The notes below the pieces were generated by a model. That model was not told the origin of the DNA, made no database searches, and saw only the letters and a program-made list of their open reading frames with translations. From CAWEFA01 sp963808135 (lineage in GTDB: Bacteria; Bacteroidota; Bacteroidia; Bacteroidales; DTGW01): a DNA stretch of 64,000 bases. Positions 46,770 to 56,056 of this stretch are shown piece after piece. Position 1 is the stretch's first letter. Each line of letters opens with the position of its first letter. The stretch is taken from contig CAWEFA010000128.1 of NCBI GenBank assembly GCA_963808135.1, positions 1 to 64,000 of the forward strand, written 5' to 3'. A program made the position numbers and the translations under genes.

Positions 46770-47159
46770 ATGGCAAAAAAAACAGGCGTTTCAAAGAAAA
46801 AAACAGTAAAAGTTGAATCTTCCGGACAGGCACATATACATGCATCATTTAACAATATTATAATCTCACTTACTAATGGTGAGGGACAAGTTATTTCATG
46901 GTCGTCAGCTGGGAAATTAGGATTTAGAGGCTCCAAAAAGAATACACCATATGCAGCCCAGGTTGCAGCAGAAGATTGTGGTAAAATTGCTTATGAAGCC
47001 GGTTTACGTAAAGTAAAAGTTTTTGTTAAAGGGCCCGGCGCAGGAAGAGAATCGGCTATTCGTTCTATCAATGCATGCGGTATAGAGGTTGCGGAAATAG
47101 TTGATGTTACCCCAATGCCTCATAATGGTTGCAGGCCGCCAAGCAAGAGAAGAGTTTAA
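46770..47159 (+). CDS. rpsK: 30S ribosomal protein S11 (uS11)
   Basis: Platform protein. The 129 residues contain AHIHASFNNIIISLTNGEG and end VTPMPHNGCRPPSKRRV, as in the family. It lies 16 bp after rpsM. Confidence 0.97.
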   Translation: MAKKTGVSKKKTVKVESSGQAHIHASFNNIIISLTNGEGQVISWSSAGKLGFRGSKKNTPYAAQVAAEDCGKIAYEAGLRKVKVFVKGPGAGRESAIRSINACGIEVAEIVDVTPMPHNGCRPPSKRRV

Positions 47160-47195
47160 GTATTAATAGAAGTTATAATTATTCAAAGTTTAACA

Positions 47196-47804
47196 ATGGC
47201 AAGATACAAAGGACCAAAAACTAAAATATCAAGGATTTTTGGAGAGCCAATCTTCGGAATGGATAAAACTTTTGAAAAGAAGAATTATCCCCCGGGGCAA
47301 CATGGTTTAAACAGAAAAAGGAAAAAATTGTCGGAATATGGCATTCAATTAAGAGAAAAACAAAAAGCTAAACACACGTATGGCGTTCTCGAAAGACAAT
47401 TTGCCAATCTCTTTGATAAATCGCAAAGAAGTAAAGGAGTTACCGGCGAGGTGTTGTTGCAATTACTTGAATCGAGGCTCGACAATGTTGTATACCGCTT
47501 AGGAATAGCCCATACACGAAACGGCGCCCGTCAACTTGTTACACATCGTCATATTACAGTAAATGGCGAATTGGCAAGCATCCCTTCATTTCATGTTAAG
47601 CCGGGCGATATAATAGGGGTTCGTGAAAAATCAAAATCACTTGAAATTATTAATGACTCGTTAAAAACTGCACGATACAATAAAACATCGTGGTTAGAAT
47701 GGGACAAAGATAAATTTTCAGGCAAATTTTTAAATGTACCGGAAAGAAGCGAAATTCCGGAAAACATTAAAGAACAATTAATAGTTGAATTATACTCAAA
47801 ATAA
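47196..47804 (+). CDS. rpsD: 30S ribosomal protein S4 (uS4)
   Basis: Primary 16S rRNA-binding protein. The 202 residues have the S4 domain (LESRLDNVVYRLGIAHTRNG, then ARQLVTHRHITVNG). No zinc cysteines are present in the N-terminus (YKGPKTKISRIFGEP), as in the C-minus form. Confidence 0.97.
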   Translation: MARYKGPKTKISRIFGEPIFGMDKTFEKKNYPPGQHGLNRKRKKLSEYGIQLREKQKAKHTYGVLERQFANLFDKSQRSKGVTGEVLLQLLESRLDNVVYRLGIAHTRNGARQLVTHRHITVNGELASIPSFHVKPGDIIGVREKSKSLEIINDSLKTARYNKTSWLEWDKDKFSGKFLNVPERSEIPENIKEQLIVELYSK

Positions 47805-47818
47805 TCTTATATAATTAT

Positions 47819-48811
47819 ATGGCTATATTAGCATTTCAGAAACCCGATAAAGTTATTATGATAAGTGCCACCGAAACTTCAGGGCAGTTCGAATTCAGGC
47901 CCCTGGAACCCGGATATGGCATAACCATTGGTAATGCGCTTAGAAGAATATTGCTTTCTTCTTTAGAAGGTTTCGCCATTACTTCAATTAAAATAGAAGG
48001 TGTTGACCATGAATTTTCAACAATAAAAGGAATTGTTGAAGATGTTACTGAAATAATTCTGAACCTCAAACAGGTCCGCTTTAAACGAATTGTTGAAGAT
48101 ATTGATCACGAAAAAGTTCAGATTACTATAAGCGGTTCAAATGCTTTTAAAGCCGGAGATATGAATAAATTTCTCTCGGGTTTTAAAGTATTAAACACCG
48201 ATCTTATAATCTGTCATCTTGAGCCAGGCGTTAAGCTTCAAATGGAGATTAGTATCAATAAAGGAAGAGGCTATGTGAATTCTGAAGAAAATAAGCTTCC
48301 GAATGCTGAAATTGGAAATATCGCTTTGGATTCTATATTCACACCAATAAAAAACGTGAAATATTCCATAGAAAATTACCGCGTTGAACAAAAAACCGAC
48401 TACGAAAAATTAATTTTCGAAATTTTTACTGATGGGTCAATCCACCCAAAAGATGCTTTAAAAGAAGCCGCTAAAATATTGATTTATCATTTTATGCTCT
48501 TTTCTGACGAAAAAATCACGCTCGATTCGGATGAAAAGAATGCAAATGAAGAATTTGATGAAGAAATACTTCACATGCGCCAGTTATTGAAAACAAAATT
48601 GGTTGATCTCGACTTGTCAGTCCGTGCATTAAATTGTTTAAAAGCAGCAGAAGTCGAAACCTTGGGCGATTTGGTGAAATTCAATAAAAATGATCTTTTG
48701 AAATTCAGGAACTTTGGCAAAAAATCACTGACTGAATTAGACGAATTATTAGAAAGCATGAATCTTACATTTGGAATGGATGTAAGTAAATACAAATTAG
48801 ACAAAGAATAA
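47819..48811 (+). CDS. rpoA: DNA-directed RNA polymerase subunit alpha
   Basis: Assembles RNA polymerase and contacts promoters and activators. The 330 residues comprise the N-terminal dimerisation domain (FRPLEPGYGITIGNALRRIL) and, after an acidic linker, the helix-hairpin-helix C-terminal domain (LDLSVRALNCLKAAEVETLG and KFRNFGKKSLTELDELL). Confidence 0.97.
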   Translation: MAILAFQKPDKVIMISATETSGQFEFRPLEPGYGITIGNALRRILLSSLEGFAITSIKIEGVDHEFSTIKGIVEDVTEIILNLKQVRFKRIVEDIDHEKVQITISGSNAFKAGDMNKFLSGFKVLNTDLIICHLEPGVKLQMEISINKGRGYVNSEENKLPNAEIGNIALDSIFTPIKNVKYSIENYRVEQKTDYEKLIFEIFTDGSIHPKDALKEAAKILIYHFMLFSDEKITLDSDEKNANEEFDEEILHMRQLLKTKLVDLDLSVRALNCLKAAEVETLGDLVKFNKNDLLKFRNFGKKSLTELDELLESMNLTFGMDVSKYKLDKE

Positions 48812-48816
48812 GAACA

Positions 48817-49377
48817 ATGAGACATAACAGAGTTGTTAATCATTTAGGCAGAACAAGTTCACATCGTAAAGCGATGATGGCTAATTTAGCATCTTCTTTA
48901 ATTTTACAGAAAAGAATTACAACAACTGTAGCTAAAGCTAAAACATTAAGGACTTATGTTGAGCCTTTAATTACAAAAACAAAAGAAGATACAACCCAAT
49001 CTCGTAGGACAGTTTTTAGTTATTTGAAAAATAAGCAAGCCGTATCGGAATTATTTCGTGAAGTTGCTGCAAAAGTAGCCAATCGTCCAGGTGGCTATAC
49101 AAGAATACTCAAAACCGGTTACAGGATTGGGGATAATGCCGAATTATGTATCATAGAATTGGTCGATTATAACGAAAATATGCTTTCTGCATCCGGAAAA
49201 GCCAAAGCAAAGGGCACAAGAAGAGGCAAACGCGTCGCTAAAAAGACAGTTGAAACTGTTGCAACAGCAGAACAAAAAGCAAAAGATACTGTAGCTGAAA
49301 CAAGTTCAACCGTTGAAAATAAAAGCGCAGAGACTGAAGAAATAAAAGAACCTGAAAAAAGCAACGATACCAATTAA
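48817..49377 (+). CDS. rplQ: 50S ribosomal protein L17 (bL17) with C-terminal extension
   Basis: Large-subunit protein near the tunnel exit. Residues 1-125 are the standard domain (MRHNRVVNHLGRTSSHRKAM). A further 60 residues, first Lys/Arg/Gly-rich and then Glu/Thr/Ser-rich, form a disordered tail not found in the E. coli protein but common in Bacteroidota. Last gene of the supercluster, followed by a terminator. Confidence 0.96.
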   Translation: MRHNRVVNHLGRTSSHRKAMMANLASSLILQKRITTTVAKAKTLRTYVEPLITKTKEDTTQSRRTVFSYLKNKQAVSELFREVAAKVANRPGGYTRILKTGYRIGDNAELCIIELVDYNENMLSASGKAKAKGTRRGKRVAKKTVETVATAEQKAKDTVAETSSTVENKSAETEEIKEPEKSNDTN

Positions 49378-49395
49378 TATCTTATTGAAATAATC

Positions 49396-49434
49396 AAAAG
49401 GGATATTGGTAATTCACCTTTATCCCTTTTTAAT
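49396..49434 (+). terminator. rho-independent terminator of the ribosomal supercluster
   Basis: AAAAGGGATA (49396-49405) pairs with TATCCCTTTT (49421-49430), with inner GGT/ACC pairing, and is followed by T-rich DNA. It lies 19 bp after the rplQ stop. Confidence 0.88.
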
Positions 49435-49612
49435 TTTATTACTGAAAATATTCCGTTATAGAGATTCCAAAAATCCAAATTGCTCATAGAAATAAGCAAT
49501 AGATTATACAAACATCTTACCATACAAATGTTTAACAAAGCTTAAATAAAGTATTGATTTATTTATTTATTTTAATTTACTTTGTTTAGGTTTAATATTG
49601 TTAATTATCGTC

Positions 49613-49948
49613 ATGCCTTATAAAGAAAGAAAAATAGAAAAGGTTTATTACTCTATTGGCGAAGTAGCTGAAATGTTTGGAGTAAACACTTCACTTATAC
49701 GTTTTTGGGAAAAAGAATTTGACATAATAAAACCGAAAAAAAATAAGAAAGGCAACAGGCTATTTACAAAAGATGATATAGAAAATTTTCATATAATCTT
49801 TCACCTTGTAAAAGAAAGGGGCATGACCCTGAAGGGCGCACAAAAGAAAATGAAAGAAAACAAGGAAGATACGATACATAATTTTGATGTAATCAAAACA
49901 TTGAAAAACATCCGTGAAATGCTTATAGATATTCGTGAAAACCTATAA
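49613..49948 (+). CDS. MerR-family transcriptional regulator
   Basis: An 111-residue regulator with an N-terminal winged helix: VYYSIGEVAEMFGVNTSLIR, then FWEKEFDIIKPKKNKKGNR. A short helical C-terminus follows (TLKGAQKKMKENKED). No effector-binding domain or cysteine is present. The ATG at 49613 is preferred to an upstream TTG. It lies 3 bp before the Nif3-like gene and is probably co-transcribed with it. This single-domain MerR type occurs widely in Bacteroidota with unknown target. Confidence 0.88.
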   Translation: MPYKERKIEKVYYSIGEVAEMFGVNTSLIRFWEKEFDIIKPKKNKKGNRLFTKDDIENFHIIFHLVKERGMTLKGAQKKMKENKEDTIHNFDVIKTLKNIREMLIDIRENL

Positions 49949-49951
49949 AAT

Positions 49952-51046
49952 ATGCGAATAAAGGATGTTGCAAAAATACTCGAACACTTCTCCCCGCTTC
50001 AATTTCAGGAAGCATATGATAATTCAGGACTTTGTATTGGGAATCCGGAAACAGAAGTTACAGGGATTTTACTTACTATTGACATCACCGAGCCTGTCAT
50101 AGATGAAGCTTTTTCTAAAAACTGCAATCTTATAATTTCACATCACCCTTTAATATTCAATGAGATTAAGCGATTAACAGGATATAAATATACTGAAAGG
50201 TGCATTATTAAAGCTATTCGGAATAATATTGCAGTTTATTCGGCACACACAAATTTCGATGCAGTTTTTGACGGAGTAAATAATAAAATATGCGAAAAAC
50301 TTTTGCTCCAAAATTGCAGGATTTTATCTCCCATTAAAGGTCAATTAAAAAAGCTGGTAACATTTGTTCCTAATAATTATGCCGACAAAGTAAGAGAAGC
50401 ATTATTTAATGCAGGCGCTGGAAATATCGGCAATTATGATAGCTGTAGTTACAACACTACAGGTAAAGGCACTTTCAAGGGAAATGATTATACCATCCCA
50501 TTTGCAGGCGAAAAGGGAAAACTACATTCTGAAGATGAAACCAGGATTGAAACTATTTTTCCACAGTTTTTGCAAAAAAATATTATTGAAGCTTTATTAG
50601 CAGCTCATCCATATGAAGAAGTTGCTTTTGATATTTATTCTCTTGAAAACACTTATAACAAGGTTGGAATGGGAATGATAGGTGAATTACCTGAGTCTTT
50701 GGATGAATTATCTTTCTTACAAAAAGTTAAAACTATTTTTAATGCCGGAAGCATCCGTTATACAAAGCTTTTGGGAAAGCCGGTAAAAAAAATTGCAGTG
50801 TGCGGCGGTAGCGGAAGCAACCTTCTTTCTAATGCTATTAACAATAATGCCGATGTTTTTATTACAGGCGATTTTAAATACCACCAGTTTTTTGATGCTG
50901 ATGGGAAAATTTTAATTGCCGATATAGGCCATTATGAAAGCGAACAGTTTACAAAAGAAATTTATTATAATTTGCTTATTAAAAATTTTCCTAAATTTGC
51001 GGTTCATTTTTCGAGCATAAATACAAATCCAATAAACTATTTATAA
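49952..51046 (+). CDS. Nif3-like dinuclear-metal hexameric protein
   Basis: A 364-residue member of the NIF3/YbgI/DUF34 family. Metal-site motifs are IISHHPLIF (about 60-68), SAHTNFDAVFDGVN and, at the C-terminus, DIGHYESEQ. An inserted PII-like domain (about 130-240, LVTFVPNNYADKVREALFNA) is typical of the longer form. Proposed roles include GTP cyclohydrolase-like or metal-handling activity, but function is unsettled. It ends 2 bp before the zinc-ribbon gene. Confidence 0.9.
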   Translation: MRIKDVAKILEHFSPLQFQEAYDNSGLCIGNPETEVTGILLTIDITEPVIDEAFSKNCNLIISHHPLIFNEIKRLTGYKYTERCIIKAIRNNIAVYSAHTNFDAVFDGVNNKICEKLLLQNCRILSPIKGQLKKLVTFVPNNYADKVREALFNAGAGNIGNYDSCSYNTTGKGTFKGNDYTIPFAGEKGKLHSEDETRIETIFPQFLQKNIIEALLAAHPYEEVAFDIYSLENTYNKVGMGMIGELPESLDELSFLQKVKTIFNAGSIRYTKLLGKPVKKIAVCGGSGSNLLSNAINNNADVFITGDFKYHQFFDADGKILIADIGHYESEQFTKEIYYNLLIKNFPKFAVHFSSINTNPINYL

Positions 51047-51048
51047 AA

Positions 51049-51816
51049 ATGGCAAACGATAAAAGCAAGGCTGTTGAAAGTACTGAAATATCTATTGAAG
51101 AAAAATTAAAGGCTCTTTTTGAATTACAAAGGGTAGATACGGAAATTGATAAAATAAGAATTCTTAGAGGAGAGCTTCCTCTCGAAGTTCAGGATTTAGA
51201 AGATGAACTTGCCGGTTTAGAAACACGAATAAATAACTTTGAAGAAGAAATTAAAGGATTAGAGGCAGCAGTAGCGACAAAGAAAAATGAAATTACAAAT
51301 GCCAATGGTTTAATTAAAAAATACCAGGAACAACAAAATAATGTCAGAAATAATCGTGAATACGATTCGCTTTCGAAAGAAATAGAATTTCAAACGCTCG
51401 AAATTGAGTTGTGTGAAAAACGTATCAGGGAATTTACTTTGCAGATTAAAAGTAAAAAAGAAACCATCGACAGCTCAAAGTTACACCTTAATGAACGTGT
51501 TACCGATTTAAATAATAAGAAAAAAGAACTTGAAGATATTATTGCAGATACTCAAAAAGAAGAAGAAAACCTTGCCAAACATTCAAGAGAATACGAGATA
51601 ATTGTTGAACCAAGGTTAATAATGGCTTATAAACGTATAAGAAGCAATGCTCGCAATGGCTTGGCAGTTGTTACCGTTGAACGCGATGCTTGTGGCGGAT
51701 GCTTCAATAAAATTCCGCCCCAACGTCAATTAGAAATTCGCTCGCGCAAGAAAATTATTGTCTGTGAATATTGCGGGCGTATTTTAGTTGATAATGGATT
51801 TACGGAACAACAGTAA
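51049..51816 (+). CDS. coiled-coil protein with C4-type zinc ribbon
   Basis: A 255-residue cytoplasmic protein. Residues about 20-190 form a long coiled coil rich in Glu and Lys. The C-terminal zinc ribbon has two Cys pairs, CGGCFNKIPP and CEYCGRIL, about 25 residues apart. This is the zf-RING_7/CdsZ-like family, often paired with the Nif3-like gene as here. Nucleic-acid binding is commonly suggested but not shown. Confidence 0.88.
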   Translation: MANDKSKAVESTEISIEEKLKALFELQRVDTEIDKIRILRGELPLEVQDLEDELAGLETRINNFEEEIKGLEAAVATKKNEITNANGLIKKYQEQQNNVRNNREYDSLSKEIEFQTLEIELCEKRIREFTLQIKSKKETIDSSKLHLNERVTDLNNKKKELEDIIADTQKEEENLAKHSREYEIIVEPRLIMAYKRIRSNARNGLAVVTVERDACGGCFNKIPPQRQLEIRSRKKIIVCEYCGRILVDNGFTEQQ

Positions 51817-51837
51817 TTTATTTAACCTTTTGTAATA

Positions 51838-53040
51838 TCAGTAATTCGAAAGAAAACTACTGCCGCAATTAAAAAAATCAGATTCCTTTAAATTGTTTAA
51901 TTGTTTCCTTGTATCGGATTCGAATTCTCTCAGGTGTTTCACATCTTCAGTTTGAAGCATGAAAGAATCAGAATGGCAGGAAAAAAGTTTCACAGGTATT
52001 ACGTAATACTGGTATTTGTTTTTTAAAACTCCCCTGTAAACCCAATAAGGCAAGTAATTGAAATCGGTTGCTTTTGCTTTTTCCTTTTTTTCAATAGTGA
52101 AACTAAACAAAGCGCCTCCATCACAATATCGGTTGCGCTGATTCGAAATTAAATTTCCCATTGAATAAAAAACAGGCACAATATGTGTTGAATCGGTAGT
52201 ATCGGGATAAAGCAATTCAAATGTTTGAACAACGTGAGGGTGCGAACCGATAATAATATTGCAACCGTGTTTAGCAAGAAAATTTGAAAGCTTGTGTTGT
52301 TCATCGTTTGGTTTTAACTCGTATTCTTTTCCCCAATGCATTACAACTATTTTATAATCGGCTTTCAACGAATCGGCCTTTGCCAGGTCAGCGCTGATTG
52401 TCTTTAGGTTAATATAATTTACAATATTCGGTTTTTCAGTCAACAGGCCATTTGTGCCATAAGTATAATTTAGCACCGCTATTTTAATTCCTTTCTTCTC
52501 AATTATAAATGGATAAGAATTGTTTCTTTGAACAGAGTCAGTGTATGTTCCTAAATGATGTATGCCAACGGAATCCAAAATAGCAATTGTCCTCTGGAAT
52601 CCTTTCTTTTTCTTATCATAGCAATGGTTATTGGCCGTAACAAGATAATTAAAACCTGCATTTTTGATATCGAACGCGAGTTCATCGGGACTTGAAAATT
52701 GCGGATAACCGGAATAAGGAGGCCCGGCAAGTGTAACTTCTAAATTGGCAAAAGCAATATCGAATGAATGAATATAGTTTTTAATAAATCTGAAGCATGG
52801 TTCGTAATTATAACCGCCATAAGTTGAATCGAAGGCAACTAAGTATTGAGGGGTATGCCCCATTATATCGCCTGCAAAAACTATTGTGAGTTTCGAGCTA
52901 TCTGGTTGTTGGGAATAAAGAACTTTCCCATAAAATAATATGCAAATTAAAAAGAATGATTTTAGAATATTGAAAGTTTTAACCGGTTCAAGAAAGTTTA
53001 AGTTTGGAAACTTAAACATCAAAAAACGAAATTTCACCAT
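51838..53040 (-). CDS. CapA-family metallophosphatase-like protein
   Basis: A 400-residue protein with a signal or anchor segment (ILKSFFLICILFYGKVLYSQ, about 25-44) and a CapA (PGA_cap) fold: VFAGDIMGH, FANLEVTLAGPP, VTANNHCYD, IVVMHWGKEYE, IIGSHPHVVQ. CapA-like proteins act in poly-gamma-glutamate synthesis or in cell-surface phosphoesterase chemistry; which applies here is open. As sequenced its frame is fused to the upstream TPM gene, because that gene's stop is lost by a one-base insertion. The start MVKFRFLMF at 53040 is the likely native one. Confidence 0.82.
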   Translation of the reverse strand: MVKFRFLMFKFPNLNFLEPVKTFNILKSFFLICILFYGKVLYSQQPDSSKLTIVFAGDIMGHTPQYLVAFDSTYGGYNYEPCFRFIKNYIHSFDIAFANLEVTLAGPPYSGYPQFSSPDELAFDIKNAGFNYLVTANNHCYDKKKKGFQRTIAILDSVGIHHLGTYTDSVQRNNSYPFIIEKKGIKIAVLNYTYGTNGLLTEKPNIVNYINLKTISADLAKADSLKADYKIVVMHWGKEYELKPNDEQHKLSNFLAKHGCNIIIGSHPHVVQTFELLYPDTTDSTHIVPVFYSMGNLISNQRNRYCDGGALFSFTIEKKEKAKATDFNYLPYWVYRGVLKNKYQYYVIPVKLFSCHSDSFMLQTEDVKHLREFESDTRKQLNNLKESDFFNCGSSFLSNY

Positions 53041-53123
53041 ATTTATCCGGTTGATTTTATATTTTTCAGGAAAGTATAATGAACTTGAATATTCTAAAAT
53101 GATTGTTGCAATAAGAACTTTCC

Positions 53124-53928
53124 TTACCAGTCTGCCGCTGGCTCCTCCCCCGCCAAAACTTCCGCCGCCAAATCCTCCAAAACTTCCGCTACCGGAGGAG
53201 AAACTACCCCAATCGCTGTTGCCTGATCCACGCGAACCCATCATGCCGCCCATGAGCAACCAAAAAGGAATATCGCTGCCCCTGCGCCCGATAGTATGTT
53301 GGTTTGAACGATTGTTCCTACCGGTTAAAGCTATAATAAAAATTACAAAAAAGCTTATCAGTAAAAATACAATCGATCCTTTTTGGGAATTGTTATGACT
53401 TTTTGAATATTGCTCGGCAGTATATTTTCCTTTGGTAATATCTATTAAAATGTTCACAGCCGCGCCAATTCCACCGAAATAATCGTTCTGTTTAAAACGG
53501 GGTATCATTTCTACTTCTATAATTCTTTTTGAAAGGGCATCGGTAAGCGTGTCCTCCAAACCATATGCAACTGAAATTGCAACATAACCATTCGATTCGC
53601 CGGTCTTAGGCTTTACCAAAACAACTATGCCATTGTTTTTCCCCTTTTGGCCAACGCCCCATTTTTGCCCAATTTCAAAAGCCAGATGATTAACATCATA
53701 CCCATATAAATCATTTACTGTAACCACAGCAATTTGTGTTGAATTTGTTTTGTCAAATTCGTCCAATCTGGATTCAATCTCATTAATTTCATTGGCTGTA
53801 AAAATTTTTGCAAAATCATTTACCAATCTCGGCGGTTCCGGGCGTTTAAATATGTTTTCTTGTGAATAGCTTGTTGTAAATATTAGCAATGCCACAAGAG
53901 TGAATATTATCGATTTTGTTTTTTTCAT
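53124..53928 (-). CDS. TPM-domain (YgcG-type) membrane protein, stop lost by frameshift
   Basis: It has a signal peptide (TTSYSQ, about 1-22), a TPM domain at about 28-165 (LVNDFAKIFTANEINEIES, ITKG), one membrane helix (about 190-208) and a Gly/Ser-rich tail ending GGGSFGGGGASGR. The family normally ends in ...SGRW or similar. Here an extra base at 53130 turns GGC-AGA-TGG-TAA into a read-through into the next gene; the coordinates assume its removal. It is 58 bp downstream of the second TPM gene, in a lemA-TPM-TPM cluster that other bacteria also show. Confidence 0.8.
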
Positions 53929-53986
53929 AATTGTCTGGTTTTCTGATGACTAAAATTATAGAAACTTAGTTCTCAATTATTCAATT

Positions 53987-54439
53987 CTAATTTTTCCCAA
54001 ATGAAATATCATCGGAAAGTTCATTTGCCTCATCGGCCTGGTGTGGAAAAAATGTTTTTAATTTTTCCCCGGCAAGAAGAATTCCATGCACAAGGCCGTC
54101 TGTAAATTTCGATTGAATGAAATATTTTTGCATCGCATCTTTAACATTATTCCAAAAATCCGGTGGAACAACATTGTGTATACCTACATCGCCGATTATA
54201 GCAAATTTTTTATCCTCTATTGCAAGATAAAACAAGATACCATGCCGCAAATGTGTTTTATGCATTTTAAGCCTGGCAAAAATTTTAGACGCCCTGTCAA
54301 GTACGTCTCCTTTGCAGCGAACTTCAAGGTGAACACGGATTTCTCCAGAACTTTCGTGTTCCGCAGTTTTAATGGCTTCTACAATCTGATTCTTTTCCTG
54401 GCTGGTAAAAAAACTCGATGCTTTCATTTTCCTATGCAA
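53987..54439 (-). CDS. TPM-domain protein
   Basis: A 150-residue soluble TPM-domain protein (FFTSQEKNQIVEAIKTAEHE, SSGEIRVHLEVRC, then FAIIGDVGIHN and the tail ELSDDISFGKN). It has no signal peptide. It lies between lemA and the membrane TPM protein on the same strand with short gaps. The better start may be Met5 (MKASSFF). Role unknown; TPM proteins in plants assist photosystem repair, and bacterial ones accompany LemA. Confidence 0.85.
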   Translation of the reverse strand: MHRKMKASSFFTSQEKNQIVEAIKTAEHESSGEIRVHLEVRCKGDVLDRASKIFARLKMHKTHLRHGILFYLAIEDKKFAIIGDVGIHNVVPPDFWNNVKDAMQKYFIQSKFTDGLVHGILLAGEKLKTFFPHQADEANELSDDISFGKN

Positions 54440-54475
54440 TTAAAACAGATTTTAAATATTAGATTTACCCACTGT

Positions 54476-55063
54476 CTAAAATTTCACTTCAGGGGCTTTT
54501 TCAGCTCCTGCAGCAGCTTCGAAATAGGGCTTTTCTTTAAAACCAAATATTCTAGCGGTGAAAATTTGCGGAAATTTTCGGATATAAGCATTAAAATCCA
54601 AAGTGGCATCATTGAATTTCATTCGTTCAACTGTAATTCTATTTTCAGTTCCTTCGAGCTGTGCCTGTAAAGCAAGAAAGTTTTGGTTAGCTTTCAAATC
54701 GGGGTATTGTTCTGCCACAACCAGCAAACGGGATAATGCACCTTTTAAACCATCCTGGGCTTCCTGAAATGCTTTAATCGATTTGGCGTCCAGCTTCGAT
54801 GCATCTACGTTAACCGAGGTTGCTTTTGAACGCGCCTCGATAACCTGTGTAAGCGTTGATTTTTCAAAATCGGCATAACCTTTCACTGTATGAACCAAAT
54901 TTGGTATAAGATCGGCACGACGCTGATAAACATTCTGAACCTGCGCCCATTGCGATGTAATAGTTTCTTCTTTTTGAACCATACTGTTATAACCACAGCC
55001 TGAAAGCATAACCAGGGCAAGGATGTAAACAAAATTTTTATATTTCAAAGCTAAATTCTTCAT
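54476..55063 (-). CDS. lemA: LemA family lipoprotein
   Basis: A 195-residue LemA protein: lipobox or N-terminal membrane segment (VMLSGC, about Cys23), then the helical core with the family pattern QVQNVYQRRADLIPNLVHTV, KGYADFE, and LDFNAYIRKFP near the C-terminus. LemA proteins are inner-membrane-linked and of unknown function. It is first of the lemA-TPM-TPM(-capA) cluster. Confidence 0.9.
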   Translation of the reverse strand: MKNLALKYKNFVYILALVMLSGCGYNSMVQKEETITSQWAQVQNVYQRRADLIPNLVHTVKGYADFEKSTLTQVIEARSKATSVNVDASKLDAKSIKAFQEAQDGLKGALSRLLVVAEQYPDLKANQNFLALQAQLEGTENRITVERMKFNDATLDFNAYIRKFPQIFTARIFGFKEKPYFEAAAGAEKAPEVKF

Positions 55064-55144
55064 AACATTTTAAATTTGATACAACATTTGACTGTAAAAT
55101 TACACTAATTTTTTATTGCAGCATTCTGATAATAGTTAAGAATA

Positions 55145-55804
55145 ATGAATCGATTAATAAAAACCAGTAGCGATGGATCGCATACAATTTATAATGCTGA
55201 AACAGATGAACATTATCACTCAATTTTTGGGGCATACACTGAATCGAAACATATATTTATAGAAAACGGGCTGAATCGTTCAAAAGCTAATCCTGTTAAA
55301 GTTCTTGAAATTGGCTTTGGCACAGGCTTGAACGCTTTTTTAACTTCAATTGAAGGATTTAAAAGCAATAAAAAAATTATTTATGAAGGCATTGAAATGA
55401 ACCCTTTAGAACCCGAAATTGTACAAAGCCTGAATTACCCTGCAATAATAAATCCATCATATACACAACTTTTCATTCAATTGCACGAAAGCAAATGGAA
55501 TGAAACTTTAGAGCTAACGCCGAACTTTAGTTTTAAGAAAATATTAGGAGATGCAACCAAAATAAGATTGTCATCGGGTTTCGACGTTGTATATTTCGAT
55601 GCTTTTTCGCCAGAAAAACAACCCGAACTTTGGTCGGAAAGAGTTTTTAATAAAATTTATAAGGCAATGAACCAGAACGGAATTTTAACAACATATTGTG
55701 CAAAAGGCTCTGTTAAAAGACTATTGAAAAGTGTTGGATTTAAGATAGAATTATTATCAGGCCCTCCCGGAAAAAGACATATGATTATGGCAATTAAATT
55801 ATAA
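55145..55804 (+). CDS. mnmD: tRNA 5-aminomethyl-2-thiouridine methyltransferase (MnmD-type)
   Basis: A 219-residue SAM-dependent methyltransferase corresponding to the N-terminal half of MnmC without the FAD domain. It has the SAM loop VLEIGFGTGLNAFL (about 49-62) and the family signature VVYFDAFSPEKQPELWS (about 147-163), then CAKGSVKRLL. It completes modification of the wobble uridine in tRNAs. It is divergent from lemA with 81 bp between the starts. Confidence 0.88.
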   Translation: MNRLIKTSSDGSHTIYNAETDEHYHSIFGAYTESKHIFIENGLNRSKANPVKVLEIGFGTGLNAFLTSIEGFKSNKKIIYEGIEMNPLEPEIVQSLNYPAIINPSYTQLFIQLHESKWNETLELTPNFSFKKILGDATKIRLSSGFDVVYFDAFSPEKQPELWSERVFNKIYKAMNQNGILTTYCAKGSVKRLLKSVGFKIELLSGPPGKRHMIMAIKL

Positions 55805-56056
55805 AGCTTTTGGTTCGAACCATTTGAACTTTTTAACAACTTATTTATTTACAGGCAAATTACTTTTAGTTATTAAAATTATTTTCATTTAATTTTTAAA
55901 ATAACCCTCAATTTTGTATTTTCGATCATTTAAAAGATGTAACTTTATACATAACCTATTTTAATATCAGCCGTTTAAACAACTATAAAGGCATTATATT
56001 TATTTTTTATAGACAATAAAATTTATTATATTAGATAATATTAAATTCAACTTTGT

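Noticed and set aside
51838..53928. A single 696-residue TPM-CapA fusion protein
   Set aside because: The fusion results from one extra base that removes a family-typical stop; the two halves each have their own signal peptide and normal length.
55810..55825. GGTTCGAACC palindrome resembling a tRNA T-loop
   Set aside because: No cloverleaf can be built around it; it is just a 10-bp palindrome after mnmD.
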